Positions 1 to 8,348 of a DNA stretch of 64,000 bases are shown here, one piece after another. This DNA comes from an uncultured Lachnospiraceae bacterium (GTDB lineage Bacteria > Bacillota > Clostridia > Lachnospirales > Lachnospiraceae), in NCBI GenBank assembly GCA_949132985.1, contig CASCGD010000002.1:18269-82268 (forward strand), given 5' to 3'. The notes under the pieces are model-generated. The model had not been told where the DNA came from. It made no database searches and worked only from the letters and a program-made list of their open reading frames with translations. The stretch's first letter is position 1. The number at the start of each line of letters is the position of its first letter. The position numbers and the translations under genes were made by a program.

Positions 1-610
1 AAATTTTGTGACCGCTGGCGGAGAGCATGTCAATGTTCATCTCATCCACATTCAGCGGGATATGCGTGAAGGCCTGCACCGCATCCGTATGGAAAAAGAC
101 ACCGTGTTTCCTTGCCAGCTCACCGATCTCCTTCAATGGCTGAATCGTGCCGATTTCATTATTTGCAGCCATAACCGAGATGAGAACCGTGTCCGGACGG
201 ATCGCCTGCTCCAGCTCATCCATACGAATCATACCATTCTCGTCCACGCCCACGTAAGTAACCTCATAGCCCTGCTTCTCCAGATATTCGCACGTATGCA
301 GGATGGCATGATGCTCGATGGCGGAAGTGATGATATGCTTTCCCTTGTTCACATAGGCCTCCGCTGTTGCCTTTAACGCCCAATTGTCCGACTCGCTGCC
401 GCCGCCGGTAAAATAGATCTCCTCCGGCTTTGCCCCGATCATCCCGGCAATCGCAGCGCGCGCCTCCTCCACCGCATCCCGGCCTTTTCCTGCAAAGGAA
501 TAGATGCTGGAAGGATTTCCATAGTATTCGCAAAAATAAGGCGTCATCGCCGTCAGCACCTCCGGTGCGACACGGGTGGTAGCTGCGTTGTCTAAATAAA
601 TATATTTCAT
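1..610 (-). CDS. nifS: Cysteine desulfurase, NifS/IscS family (3' end cut by window)
   Basis: PLP-dependent enzyme that removes sulfur from cysteine for Fe-S cluster or thiocofactor assembly. Reading down from an ATG at 610, the protein begins [18 protein letters not shown], the usual NifS start, and contains [21 protein letters not shown], the [13 protein letters not shown] block and HTDAVQAF (cofactor-binding Asp). The window ends inside SASGHKI, whose lysine is the expected PLP Schiff-base residue, so about half of a roughly 380-residue protein is visible. The ribosome site is AAGAGGTAACAGATC before the ATG. A promoter lies about 290 bases upstream, leaving a long leader. NifS versus IscS cannot be decided from the N-terminal half. 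Confidence 0.93.
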   Translation of the reverse strand, partial: MKYIYLDNAATTRVAPEVLTAMTPYFCEYYGNPSSIYSFAGKGRDAVEEARAAIAGMIGAKPEEIYFTGGGSESDNWALKATAEAYVNKGKHIITSAIEHHAILHTCEYLEKQGYEVTYVGVDENGMIRMDELEQAIRPDTVLISVMAANNEIGTIQPLKEIGELARKHGVFFHTDAVQAFTHIPLNVDEMNIDMLSASGHKI

Positions 611-892
611 GATCTGTTACCTCTTTTCAATGATGTTATATCCACGACCCATAACATCCGCCGTGCATATTGCGCCAGCCGCTGGCGATAGATATACCCG
701 CTAACCAAATGATTTGCCAGAATATTTCCGTTATTTCAGGGAGTATCACAAATCGTCCGGCAAATAAGTATGCCCGTGAGTATCACAAATTTCCTTACGC
801 GGCTTTACGCATCCTGCTACATCGAACGGCAGGTCAGTCTGCCATTCCGTATAACATCGCTGCCCGGGTCAACAGCCCGGTTTCGCATAGAT
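611..892 (-). other. Long 5' leader of the nifS-like gene with repeats and hairpins
   Basis: No gene is evident between the nifS start and its promoter. The stretch holds a 13-base direct repeat, GAGTATCACAAAT, at 741-753 and 778-790; a near-perfect palindrome, CGCCAGCCGCTGGCG, near 674-688; and a CCGGG/CCCGG hairpin near 866-882. A leader of about 280 nt is long enough for post-transcriptional control, but I cannot match it to a known riboswitch or T-box. Confidence 0.35.
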
Positions 893-898
893 ACGAAT

Positions 899-926
899 AT
901 TATACCGCTTTTCCGCTTAATGTCAA
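899..926 (-). promoter_or_regulatory. Sigma-A promoter of nifS
   Basis: On the minus strand, TTGACA (921-926) is followed after 16 bases by TATAAT (899-904). Both hexamers match consensus exactly. The nearest downstream gene is nifS. Confidence 0.75.
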
Positions 927-1090
927 GTTATGCACCGCTAACTTCACAACCTGACTTCACGGCAAACGCCGACAGCAGATTGCCAGAAGCGTTACCACGG
1001 CGTTGCTGTGTGTTCTGCGGTTTTTTATTTCTTGTATGCCATCCCTTTTTGTGCTATGATTAAGAAAAATATTTTGATTCCGAACGAAAT

Positions 1091-1333
1091 ATGAAAGCTG
1101 CAAAAGGAGACAAAACGCTGCGGTGCCGCAGTGCCGAGCCGTCTTCGGGAGAATACCTAAGCGGCTTCTGCAAAACCGACCGGCTGCTCCCCGTCATCAC
1201 ACTGACAATCTTCTGGGGCGCTGATAAATGCAAAGAGGTCGGGCTTCCATTCAGGGAGATACTCCCCCGCATCGCCCGTAAATTTGATTTTCTTCTGCAC
1301 GAATCCGAAGCGCTGGTCAAAAAATACTGGTGA
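1091..1333 (+). pseudogene. Possible remnant of an Rpn/PD-(D/E)XK transposase-like ORF
   Basis: An 80-codon open frame without a convincing ribosome site contains GEYLSGFCKTD followed by LLPVITLTIFWGADK. From memory, this resembles the central strand of Rpn-family recombination-promoting nucleases, where it is normally followed by a WD-x-P-x-SLHEM motif. Here the sequence after GADK no longer fits, so a decayed fragment is more likely than a working gene. The remaining intergenic DNA (927-1090) shows nothing I can interpret. This is an inference from a short match. Confidence 0.3.
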
Positions 1334-1352
1334 TACAGGCACACAAATGTGG

Positions 1353-1358
1353 TATAAT
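1353..1358 (+). promoter_or_regulatory. Extended -10 promoter of the S1-domain gene
   Basis: TGGTATAAT supplies an extended -10 (TATAAT at 1353-1358) 40 bases before the start of the S1-domain gene. No good -35 is visible, which is typical of extended -10 promoters. Confidence 0.6.
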
Positions 1359-1398
1359 ATGACCACTTGGCGAATATTTAAACAAAGGAGAGATAATT

Positions 1399-2313
1399 AT
1401 GTCAGAAACAATGAAAGATTACGAAGCAGAAATCAACGCTTCCTTCCGCAAGATCGATGCAGGCGATATCGTGACCGGAACCGTAATCGCTGTGACCGAG
1501 GAAGATGTCACGGTGGATCTTCGCTACTACGCGCCCGGCATTATCAAGGCGGCGGATTACTCCGACGACCCTGACTGCATCCTGAAAGAGGCCGTACAAA
1601 TCGGCGAGACCATCGAGGCAACCGTGGTGCGCACCGACGACGGCCATGGAAACATCCTCTTGTCAAAGAAAGAGGCAAACCATGTGCTGGCATGGGACGT
1701 GTTGAAAGGATATCTCGAGGATGAAAGCGTTCATCAGGTCCGTGTAAAGGGCATCGTTCCCAGCGGAGTGGTTGCCTGGCTTGAGGGCATCCGCGGCTTT
1801 ATTCCCGCAAGCCAGTTAAGTCTCGATTATGTGGAAGATTGCAACCCGTGGCTCGGCAAGGATCTCTCCGTTCAGGTCATCACCGTTGACAAGGATAAAG
1901 AGAAGCTGGTGCTCTCCGCAAAAACCGTATTGCGCAGGCAGCAGGAGGAGGCGCGCAACCATCGGATTTCTATGCTTGTTCCCGGCTCTGTTGTGGAGGG
2001 AACCGTGGAAAGCCTTATGCCCTACGGCGCATTCGTAAACCTCGGCGACGGGTTAAGCGGCCTTGTACACATCTCACAGATCTGCCAGAAGCGCATCAAA
2101 CATCCGGGGGAGATCTTAAAAGAAGGCCAGAAAGTGAAAGCAAAGATTTTAAACACCAACGACCACAAGATCAGCCTTTCCATGAAAGCGCTCGAGGAGG
2201 AAATGGTCGATACCGAGGCACAGGAGGCCAGTGCCGCCGCTGTAGAATACAGCTCCAACGAGCAGGTAACCACAAGCCTCGGAAGCCTGCTGGCTGGAAT
2301 TAAATTGCAATAG
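1399..2313 (+). CDS. S1 RNA-binding domain protein (short RpsA-like)
   Basis: A 304-residue protein with three S1-type OB folds at roughly residues 17-85, 103-175 and 191-262. The last is the most canonical (GSVVEGTVESLMPYGAFVNLGDGLSGLVHISQI). Short multi-S1 proteins like this are annotated in Firmicutes as ribosomal protein S1 homologs that bind mRNA or ribosomes. It lacks the four to six repeats of proteobacterial S1, so a full bS1 role should not be assumed. The start has AAAGGAGAGATAATT before the ATG. It is a single gene behind its own promoter. The C-terminal 35 residues are acidic and low complexity. Confidence 0.85.
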   Translation: MSETMKDYEAEINASFRKIDAGDIVTGTVIAVTEEDVTVDLRYYAPGIIKAADYSDDPDCILKEAVQIGETIEATVVRTDDGHGNILLSKKEANHVLAWDVLKGYLEDESVHQVRVKGIVPSGVVAWLEGIRGFIPASQLSLDYVEDCNPWLGKDLSVQVITVDKDKEKLVLSAKTVLRRQQEEARNHRISMLVPGSVVEGTVESLMPYGAFVNLGDGLSGLVHISQICQKRIKHPGEILKEGQKVKAKILNTNDHKISLSMKALEEEMVDTEAQEASAAAVEYSSNEQVTTSLGSLLAGIKLQ

Positions 2314-2426
2314 CGCACCATAATTCCCGGCATGGAAGATGTAAAAACATGATACTCACGTCCAAAATAAAACTGCCGGGACGCGCCATAATTTCAGCAC
2401 GCGAATAGCGCGGAGAAAAGACCAGG

Positions 2427-3080
2427 TTACTTCCCCCGTTTTTTCTTCGCGTTTTTTGTGCGCTTTTTCACGCTGAATCCAAATGTCCCAAGTTTTTTTC
2501 CGAGCTGAAAGTACGTCCCATGGGAATATGCAGCCAATCCTGCATCATTCAGATGGAATGACCCGTTTTCATCCAGATACCGCTCATCTGCGGTCACACT
2601 GACAATCTCTGCCAGAAACATATCGTGACTGCCCAGAGGAATGACCTGCGTTACCTTACAGGCAAGGCTTAGGGGGCTCTCTGCAATGGCCGGCGCCCGG
2701 ACGCCTTCCACCGGCACCGCAGTCAGCTTCATCTGTTCAAACTTGTCCACATCCCTGCCGGAACGCACGCCGCAATAATCGCAGGCGCGCACAAGAGGCG
2801 CGTGTACCAGATTCACCACAAACTCACCCGTATCGCTGATGATTCCGTGGGAATAGCGCTCCTTTCGTACGGAAACGGAAAGCATGGGCGGATCGGAGTT
2901 TACCGTGCCCGCCCATGCCACCGTGATAATATTCGGTTTTTCATCCGCGCGGGCAGCACTCACCATCACCGCCGGAACGGGATAGAGCATATTGCCGCCC
3001 CTCCATGTCTGTCTGCCGCCGCTTTCGCTGTGTCCTGTTGCCGTCCCGCGGAAAGTGCAAGGTTTATTTTGCGGTTTCAT
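2427..3080 (-). CDS. Flavin reductase-like FMN-binding split-barrel protein
   Basis: About 217 residues, matching the flavoredoxin/DIM6-NTAB family that binds FMN and reduces flavin or acts with flavoenzymes. Family features seen are NMLYPVPAVMVSA, NIITVAWAGTVNSDPPMLSVSVR, FVVNLVHAPLVRACDYCG and HDMFLAEIVSV. I chose the ATG at 3080 over a GTG at 3089: the AGGAGG inside the end of the upstream gene is only 1 base from the GTG but 10 from the ATG. It starts 5 bases after the pyrophosphatase stop, so translation is likely coupled. The C-terminus is very basic (KKRTKNAKKKRGK), perhaps for nucleic acid or membrane contact. The physiological substrate is unknown. Confidence 0.85.
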   Translation of the reverse strand: MKPQNKPCTFRGTATGHSESGGRQTWRGGNMLYPVPAVMVSAARADEKPNIITVAWAGTVNSDPPMLSVSVRKERYSHGIISDTGEFVVNLVHAPLVRACDYCGVRSGRDVDKFEQMKLTAVPVEGVRAPAIAESPLSLACKVTQVIPLGSHDMFLAEIVSVTADERYLDENGSFHLNDAGLAAYSHGTYFQLGKKLGTFGFSVKKRTKNAKKKRGK

Positions 3081-3085
3081 CTCTG

Positions 3086-4747
3086 TCACGCCTCCTGCAG
3101 GGCACTCATCAGCCCTGGTATAAACTGTTTTTTCCGTGAGACCACGCCCCTGAGAACTACCCTTGCGTGCTCATCCTCCTCACCTCGGAAAGCCCGTGAG
3201 AGTACCCGCGCCGCGCCCTCACCGGCACATAAAATCTCGGACTGCTCCATGACGATATTCGTCAGCATCACAAATACCATGTCCAGCTTCCGCACCGCAA
3301 GCATCTCCCCTATGTACTCCTGCAGTCGGTCTCTGACCTCCTCCAGGTCCAGATCGCTCATGGAGCTGATCTGGCTGACCCCGAAGGTGCGCTTCTCGGC
3401 GGTAAATGTCTTGAAGTCCAGATAACAGATTTCCTCAATCGTCTTTTTATGGAAATTACTGCCTGCGCGGAACATATTGCTGGCAAAGGTCTCAATCTCG
3501 ATCCCTGCAAGCTCCGCCAGCTCCTCCGCTGCCTCCTTGTCCCAGGGGGTACAGGTAGGCGAACGGAACATCAGCGTATCTGAAATGATCGCCGCACACA
3601 AAAGTCCCGCGATCTTCTCGTCCACCTCGGCACCCCGCTCCTGATATATTTTCCAGACGATGGAAGCGGTGGAGCCAAGGGGCTGATTGCGGAAAAATAC
3701 CGGCGACATCGTCTCCAGGCTTCCAAGTCTGTGATGGTCGATGATCTCCAGAATATCAGCTCCCGCAATGCCGTCCACCGCCTGGGTCCGCTCGTTATGA
3801 TCTACGAGAATGACCTGTTTCTTCTGCATATTCAGCAAATTTCTGCGGGACATCATGCCCACGTAATCCCCGTTCTCGTCAAGTATCGGAAAATCCCGAT
3901 GCCGCTCCTTGGACATGACCTCACGGATATCCTCCACATAGTCCTCCAGCTCAAAGGTCACCAGATTCTTCTTTGTCATAATGGATTTGATCGGCATACT
4001 CTGGTTTATGAGGCGCGCCGCAGTAAATGTATCGTAGGGTGTCGAGATCAGCACACAATCCCTGCGCTTTGCCATCTTTAGTATCTCTGTGGAAACCTGT
4101 GCGCCCCCACAGATAATCATACAGCTCACGTCCAGCTCCAGCAGCAGCCGCTGCATCTCCTCCCGGTCGGCAAGTATCGCCAGATCATCCCGTTCCAGAT
4201 ATTCGTCGATGCGGTCTTTATTACCCGCCGCCACCCCAACCTTGCCGCGACTGAAAATACCGTGCTCGTTTCCGGTCAAAAGCGTCCCGTTCAGCGTCTC
4301 GATGATGTTGCGGTAGCTGGTGCGCGCCTTGGAAAGCTTGCTCTCCTGATTGAACACCTCCATGTAGGACATGGCAATATCGTTGTTGCCGATGAGTCCG
4401 ATGAGCTTGCGCTCCTCATCCACAATCGGAAGGGTCACGACCCGCTCCGTCTGCATCAGCTCCCACGCTTTTTTCAGCGTAATGCTCTCACGCACACCGG
4501 CAGTGCGGCGGAAGGTGATATCCTTCACCTGCGCGCCCACATCGCTTACAAGCTCCGGCTCCTCCACGCCAAAATAATCCAGCACGAAAGCGGTCTCACC
4601 GCTCACCGCCCCGGCACGCTTTGCCACAAAATGCTCTCCCTCTGTCTGATTTTTCAAAGCTGCATATGCAATCGCCGAACAGATCGAATCCGTGTCCGGA
4701 TTTTTATGACCGATCACCCACACGCTTCCCGATGTATAATGCCCCAT
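3086..4747 (-). CDS. ppaC: Manganese-dependent inorganic pyrophosphatase with CBS-DRTGG insert
   Basis: A 553-residue family II inorganic diphosphatase of the regulated, nucleotide-sensing type. Order: N-terminal DHH half (VIGHKNPDTDSICSA), first CBS motif, DRTGG domain, second CBS motif, then the DHH core (VDHNERTQAVDG ... ILEIIDHHRLG) and DHHA2 (GSTASIVWKIYQE, LLCAAIISDTLMFRSPTCT). Mn ligands H and D are present in the GHKNPDTD, VDHNE and DHH motifs. The CBS/DRTGG insert binds adenine nucleotides or diadenosine polyphosphates in characterised relatives. The enzyme hydrolyses PPi in the cytosol. The start has AAGGGGTGTTTT before the ATG. A flavin reductase follows, coupled. Confidence 0.93.
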   Translation of the reverse strand: MGHYTSGSVWVIGHKNPDTDSICSAIAYAALKNQTEGEHFVAKRAGAVSGETAFVLDYFGVEEPELVSDVGAQVKDITFRRTAGVRESITLKKAWELMQTERVVTLPIVDEERKLIGLIGNNDIAMSYMEVFNQESKLSKARTSYRNIIETLNGTLLTGNEHGIFSRGKVGVAAGNKDRIDEYLERDDLAILADREEMQRLLLELDVSCMIICGGAQVSTEILKMAKRRDCVLISTPYDTFTAARLINQSMPIKSIMTKKNLVTFELEDYVEDIREVMSKERHRDFPILDENGDYVGMMSRRNLLNMQKKQVILVDHNERTQAVDGIAGADILEIIDHHRLGSLETMSPVFFRNQPLGSTASIVWKIYQERGAEVDEKIAGLLCAAIISDTLMFRSPTCTPWDKEAAEELAELAGIEIETFASNMFRAGSNFHKKTIEEICYLDFKTFTAEKRTFGVSQISSMSDLDLEEVRDRLQEYIGEMLAVRKLDMVFVMLTNIVMEQSEILCAGEGAARVLSRAFRGEEDEHARVVLRGVVSRKKQFIPGLMSALQEA

Positions 4748-4799
4748 AAAACACCCCTTTTTCAGCCGTTTCCGGCATTGTATTATATGTTCTTTTATA

Positions 4800-4844
4800 A
4801 AAACAGGGCTGTGTCCATGATCATCATCGCCACTACCCTGTTTT
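4800..4844 (-). terminator. Terminator downstream of the coiled-coil gene
   Basis: AAAACAGGG and CCCTGTTTT arms frame a 27-base loop. Read on the minus strand the hairpin is followed by TTTTTATAAAAG. It sits 30 bases past the stop of the coiled-coil gene and upstream of ppaC. Confidence 0.6.
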
Positions 4845-4873
4845 CACACAACAAAATCTGTTTTTTTCTTTAA

Positions 4874-5965
4874 CTATATGAACATCAGCCATGCAAGTAT
4901 ACCGGCCGCCCCCAGAAAGCTGAGAACCGAAAATACAAACGTCGCCGCCAAAAGCTTCCCCTGGGACGCCATGCGCTCCTGCAAGTTATCCATCTGCTCC
5001 TGAATATGCTGACGAGTCTTTTCATCCGCGTCGGAAAGCATTTTGCTCTGCTCATTCATCGATGCCTGAATATTGCGGTAGCACTTCACATCCTCGGCAT
5101 GTATCTTTTCCGCAATATCCGATTTCAATGTGGTGATCTGGCTGCTCATCTCCGTGGACAGCTCATTAATCTGCTCCAACTGTTCCAACTGCTCCAGCTG
5201 CTCCTTCAAGCCCTCCAGGCTGCGGGTATTCTGGTCAATCACATTCTGCGCCGCAGATACAACTGCCTGCCTCGTACTCTCGGTGGACAAGCCGATCTCA
5301 TGCGTCAGATTCTGAGACAGCCCGGAGACTTCCCGGCTCATCGCGTCGGAGAGTCCGGATACCTCACGGTTCATCACATCGGAAAGCCCGGATACCTCAC
5401 GGTTCATCGCATCGGAGAGTCCGGATACCTCGCGGCTCACCGCATCAGACAGTCCGCTCATCTCCTGCCGGACATCCTCAGACATGGCATTAATCCGCTC
5501 CGATACACTGCCCATGATCTTATCCGCCTCATTTTGACGCAGCTCAATCAGATCATCCAGCTCGGATGCCTGTGCTTCCTTCTCCCCCAGATCATTTTCC
5601 AGTTTCTCCGCCGCACTCTGCCGCGTTGCCATCATCTGCTGCAGCTGTCTGGCCTTCTCCCGAAACTCGTCAATCTGCTTGAGCAGGAAATCCTCTTTTT
5701 CCAGATCAATCAAATCTGCCACATCCAGCCCGATCCGTTCATTGATCTGTTCGATCTCTTCCGTTTCCGCCATGGATTCGGAAAGCGATATTGCTTCCTC
5801 CGGTGCCAATGACACCGCCTGCGGCGCTTTGTGCACTGCCGCATCAGCGGGCGCCGCCACACGTTTTTCCTCCGGTTTGTCTCCTGTGGACACAGGCCTC
5901 TGGGGCCGTTCTCTTTTGTCTGTTTTACTCTGTGGCCTGCGAAACCACTCTTCTATCTGAAGCAT
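4874..5965 (-). CDS. Tail-anchored coiled-coil membrane protein with 11-residue repeats
   Basis: I do not recognise a family for this 363-residue protein. Residues 1-55 are basic, proline-rich and probably disordered. Residues 66-160 and 235-335 are charged heptad-like coiled coil. Residues 164-218 are five tandem 11-residue units of the type SREVSGLSDAM, encoded by matching 33-base repeats. One hydrophobic segment (about 339-362) ends the protein, so it is probably anchored by its C-terminus with the bulk in the cytosol. Hendecad repeats favour a slightly right-handed coil, as in bacterial scaffolding and chemoreceptor-like rods, but no signalling tip or HAMP domain is visible. The ribosome site GGGAGGGAAAGGAT is strong. 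It is transcribed alone. Confidence 0.8.
   Translation of the reverse strand: MLQIEEWFRRPQSKTDKRERPQRPVSTGDKPEEKRVAAPADAAVHKAPQAVSLAPEEAISLSESMAETEEIEQINERIGLDVADLIDLEKEDFLLKQIDEFREKARQLQQMMATRQSAAEKLENDLGEKEAQASELDDLIELRQNEADKIMGSVSERINAMSEDVRQEMSGLSDAVSREVSGLSDAMNREVSGLSDVMNREVSGLSDAMSREVSGLSQNLTHEIGLSTESTRQAVVSAAQNVIDQNTRSLEGLKEQLEQLEQLEQINELSTEMSSQITTLKSDIAEKIHAEDVKCYRNIQASMNEQSKMLSDADEKTRQHIQEQMDNLQERMASQGKLLAATFVFSVLSFLGAAGILAWLMFI
5312..5476. repeat. Five 33-bp in-frame repeats inside the coiled-coil gene
   Basis: Tandem 33-base units encode the 11-residue SGLSD repeat at residues 164-218. The central three are nearly identical in DNA (cggatacctc, cggttcat, cgga blocks recur at 33-base steps), pointing to recent copy-number change by slippage or unequal recombination. 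Confidence 0.8.
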
Positions 5966-6158
5966 ATCCTTTCCCTCCCGGTAAAAGCCTCAACATCTCT
6001 ACATGCCCTCATACCGAACCTCCCATCCGCCACACAACAGGGATGTAAATACAGCATGATACCTTCACTATTTTACCATCAAATGCCGGATTTGTAAATG
6101 ACGCATTTTCCTGTTTTTCGAGCGCATTTCCATACCGGCAGCGGCTCCGACATGCCGC

Positions 6159-6187
6159 CTGACAGCCGCCGGAAAATATGCTATACT
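6159..6187 (+). promoter_or_regulatory. Promoter of the sigma factor operon
   Basis: CTGACA (6159-6164), a 17-base spacer and TATACT (6182-6187), with TGC before the -10. It lies 200 bases upstream of the sigma factor start. Confidence 0.6.
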
Positions 6188-6386
6188 TTTTTTAATAACT
6201 TTCACATTCACCGTAGTTTTTACCGGTCAAAGCGTAGTTATAAAGTAAAGGGGAAGGAAGGTAAAATGCGAAGCATTTTTTTGCATGACTTCCGACAACG
6301 TCCCGCGGGCAAAGAAAACGGATGCTGTAACAGCGAAGCTGCAGACTAAACTCTTACCGGGCGCTACCTTGAAGGAGGTGATACAC

Positions 6387-6947
6387 TTGACCGATGATGA
6401 AAAAATCATAGCGCTGTTTTTCGAGCGCTCCGAGCAGGCGATCCGGGAACTGGATCTTGCATACGGAAAGCTCTGCCATCAGCTCGCCAACAACATCGTA
6501 AACAACCGTCAGGACGCAGAGGAATGCGTCAACGACGCGTATCTGGGCGCGTGGAACACGATTCCGCCGGCAAGGCCAAACCCGCTGCGGGCGTACATCT
6601 GCAAAATCGTCCGTAACATCTCCTTAAAGCTCTACCACAAAAAAAGAGCCGCCAAACGGGGCAGTATTTATGAGACTGCCATAGATGAACTCGAGGACTG
6701 TATATCCGCCCCGGATACGGTGGAATCGGAGATAGAGGCACGGGAGCTGGCGAACATTATTGAAGACTTTCTGGACACCTTAAACGAGGAAAACCATACC
6801 ATTTTTATACGAAGATACTGGTTCTTTGACAGCTATGCCGTGATCGCACAGCGTGTGGGCATTTCCGAAAAAAATGTATCAGTCCGTCTCACCCGCATGC
6901 GCCGTAAGCTGAAAACATATTTATCTGAAAGGGAGGTTGTCATATGA
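6387..6947 (+). CDS. Sigma-70 family (ECF-like) RNA polymerase sigma factor
   Basis: 186 residues from a TTG start at 6387, preceded by a perfect AGGAGG 8 bases upstream. An upstream ATG in the same frame at 6285 has no ribosome site. Region 2 is seen at about residues 18-75 (QDAEECVNDAYLGAWNTIPP, YICKIVRNISL) and region 4 at about 118-180 (FIRRYWFFDSYAVIAQRVGISEKNVSVRLTRMRRKL). There is no region 3, as in ECF factors. It overlaps the next gene by ATGA, and that partner has one membrane span, so a sigma/anti-sigma pair responding to an envelope signal is a reasonable inference. The target promoter is unknown. Confidence 0.88.
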   Translation: MTDDEKIIALFFERSEQAIRELDLAYGKLCHQLANNIVNNRQDAEECVNDAYLGAWNTIPPARPNPLRAYICKIVRNISLKLYHKKRAAKRGSIYETAIDELEDCISAPDTVESEIEARELANIIEDFLDTLNEENHTIFIRRYWFFDSYAVIAQRVGISEKNVSVRLTRMRRKLKTYLSEREVVI

Positions 6948-7603
6948 GTACAAAAATATTTTCCGAGGCGATAGGTCTCATTTCCCTCACCCATGTAGAG
7001 CGGGCGCTCACATACCGGCCCGGACGCAGACAACGACTGACCAGGTGGGCAGCTATGGCGGCCTGCATGGTTCTCATCGCCGCTGCAGGATTCACATTTG
7101 CGCAAAAAAGCATCACGCTTCGGCCCGGAAATTCAAAGGACGACGGAAGCATCACGCCCCCGCACGGAGATCCGGATAACGGGGAAAACATCACGCCCGG
7201 GTCCGAAGGCTCAGACAGCGAGGGTACACTTGAAACCACGGATTTAGACATTTACTATGTAACAAAAGACAATAAAATAAAGAGCCGGAGCATGGAAACA
7301 GCCTGCGCGCCAAACGATATTTTCGGGAAGTGGGCGGATCTCAACAACATCCCGGATGTCAGTCTGGTGGACAGTGTATACGACAGCGACGGAGAAGAGG
7401 AAACGCCAAAGCCCGGAAGCGGCACGAAGGAGGAACCGGTCACATATCACATCGGCACTCATTTCACCTTCACACTCACGCTCTCCTGCGAATTTTCCCG
7501 GTATACGGAGGGCAGACGGGGCAAGCTTCTAGTGAAATCGCTGGAAAAAACCTTTGCGGGCTACCTTGATTTTGACGAGTTTATTCTGGTTGTGGAAGAT
7601 TAA
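6944..7603 (+). CDS. Single-pass membrane protein, putative anti-sigma partner
   Basis: 219 residues. Residues 1-45 are cytosolic and basic towards the end (RPGRRQRLTRW), residues 47-66 form a hydrophobic span (AAMAACMVLIAAAGFTFA), and the rest is an acidic, Gly/Pro/Asp/Glu-rich stalk plus an extracellular region (about 95-219). The gene overlaps the sigma factor by 4 bases, an arrangement commonly seen for anti-sigma factors in Lachnospiraceae. The cytosolic part is too short for a zinc anti-sigma domain and has no HxxxCxxC motif, so the anti-sigma role rests on gene context. There is no other identifiable domain. Confidence 0.7.
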   Translation: MSTKIFSEAIGLISLTHVERALTYRPGRRQRLTRWAAMAACMVLIAAAGFTFAQKSITLRPGNSKDDGSITPPHGDPDNGENITPGSEGSDSEGTLETTDLDIYYVTKDNKIKSRSMETACAPNDIFGKWADLNNIPDVSLVDSVYDSDGEEETPKPGSGTKEEPVTYHIGTHFTFTLTLSCEFSRYTEGRRGKLLVKSLEKTFAGYLDFDEFILVVED

Positions 7604-7629
7604 TTTGTCTTCTTACAAATAACGGCAAA

Positions 7630-7662
7630 CGGCGGCCGGGCATCCTTATGGTCCGGCCGTCA
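7630..7662. terminator. GC-rich hairpin after the sigma operon
   Basis: GGCCGGGC and GTCCGGCC arms form an imperfect strong stem between the convergent sigma-partner gene and the PTS/PRD remnant. No U-tract follows, so terminator function is uncertain. Confidence 0.4.
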
Positions 7663-8288
7663 GGAATCTGCCGTATCCTCCATCTCGTCAATCGCTGCCC
7701 GCTCGATATGCATGGCGAGATAACCGATCTCTACCTCATCAAGCCTGCATTTCAAGCTTCTTCCGATCTCGTCACACACGGCGCCAGCCACCCGGAAGGC
7801 TTTGGGAAATTTGATCTCCATGTAGTCGTTCATATTCCGTTTCAGCTGCTCGCCGCTCATGGCCCGGCCACCATATAGCGTACATGGTTCATGAGCCGGT
7901 TATAAGCCAGCGACATTACATCCATCCTTTTATGCGTCTAGTGCTCCACGAGGGAGACGCACTCCCTCACCGCCTGCGCGATCTGCATCGCCTGCGGTCG
8001 GCAAGCTGTAATACCTCGAAGCCTGCTCCGTTCAGCTTTAACCGTATCGATACCCACATGAATCAGAAGGCTTACACCAAAATCTGTCACGAAGCCGATG
8101 GCATGCTTTGTATCAAACACAAACCCGATCTCTCCATCCTCAGGCGCGCGCACAATCGGATCCACGAGCGTTACCGCCGCTCCATCTCCCATCATACGCC
8201 CGGCAAACGCTTCATCCGGGGCTGTTCCAAGGTCCGCCGCCAGACCCCGAACGGGGCAGGGGTTCGTCAAATGATTTGAAAACACCAC
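7660..8288 (-). pseudogene. Decayed PTS glucose-type EIIA domain followed by a PRD antiterminator fragment
   Basis: Two recognisable pieces lie in different frames. The 5' piece (about 8288-8000) carries PDEAFAGRMMGDGAAV and TKHAIGFVTDFGVSLLIHVG, matching glucose-family EIIA including its phosphorylatable His region; just afterwards the frame slips (GAGFEVL is read in another frame). The 3' piece (about 7930-7660) reads YNRLMNHVRYMV in one frame and then KFPKAFRVAGAVCDEIG ... DEVEIGYLAMHIERA in another, the typical end of a BglG/LicT PRD domain. Several frameshifts and stops separate them. This is a remnant of a sugar PTS locus, probably joined by deletion. No intact PTS gene is nearby. Confidence 0.75.
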
Positions 8289-8348
8289 GCGTGTTATTAC
8301 ATTCCGGACAGATCGGCGCGTACACCTGTGCGGTAAAGAAAAACGCCG

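Noticed and set aside
670-1063. Overlapping plus-strand open frames upstream of the S1 gene
   Set aside because: No ribosome site and non-protein-like composition; they overlap the nifS leader and promoter.
7660-7860. Genuine small PRD-only protein
   Set aside because: The upstream half of the same PRD is found in a different frame, so it is a broken gene.
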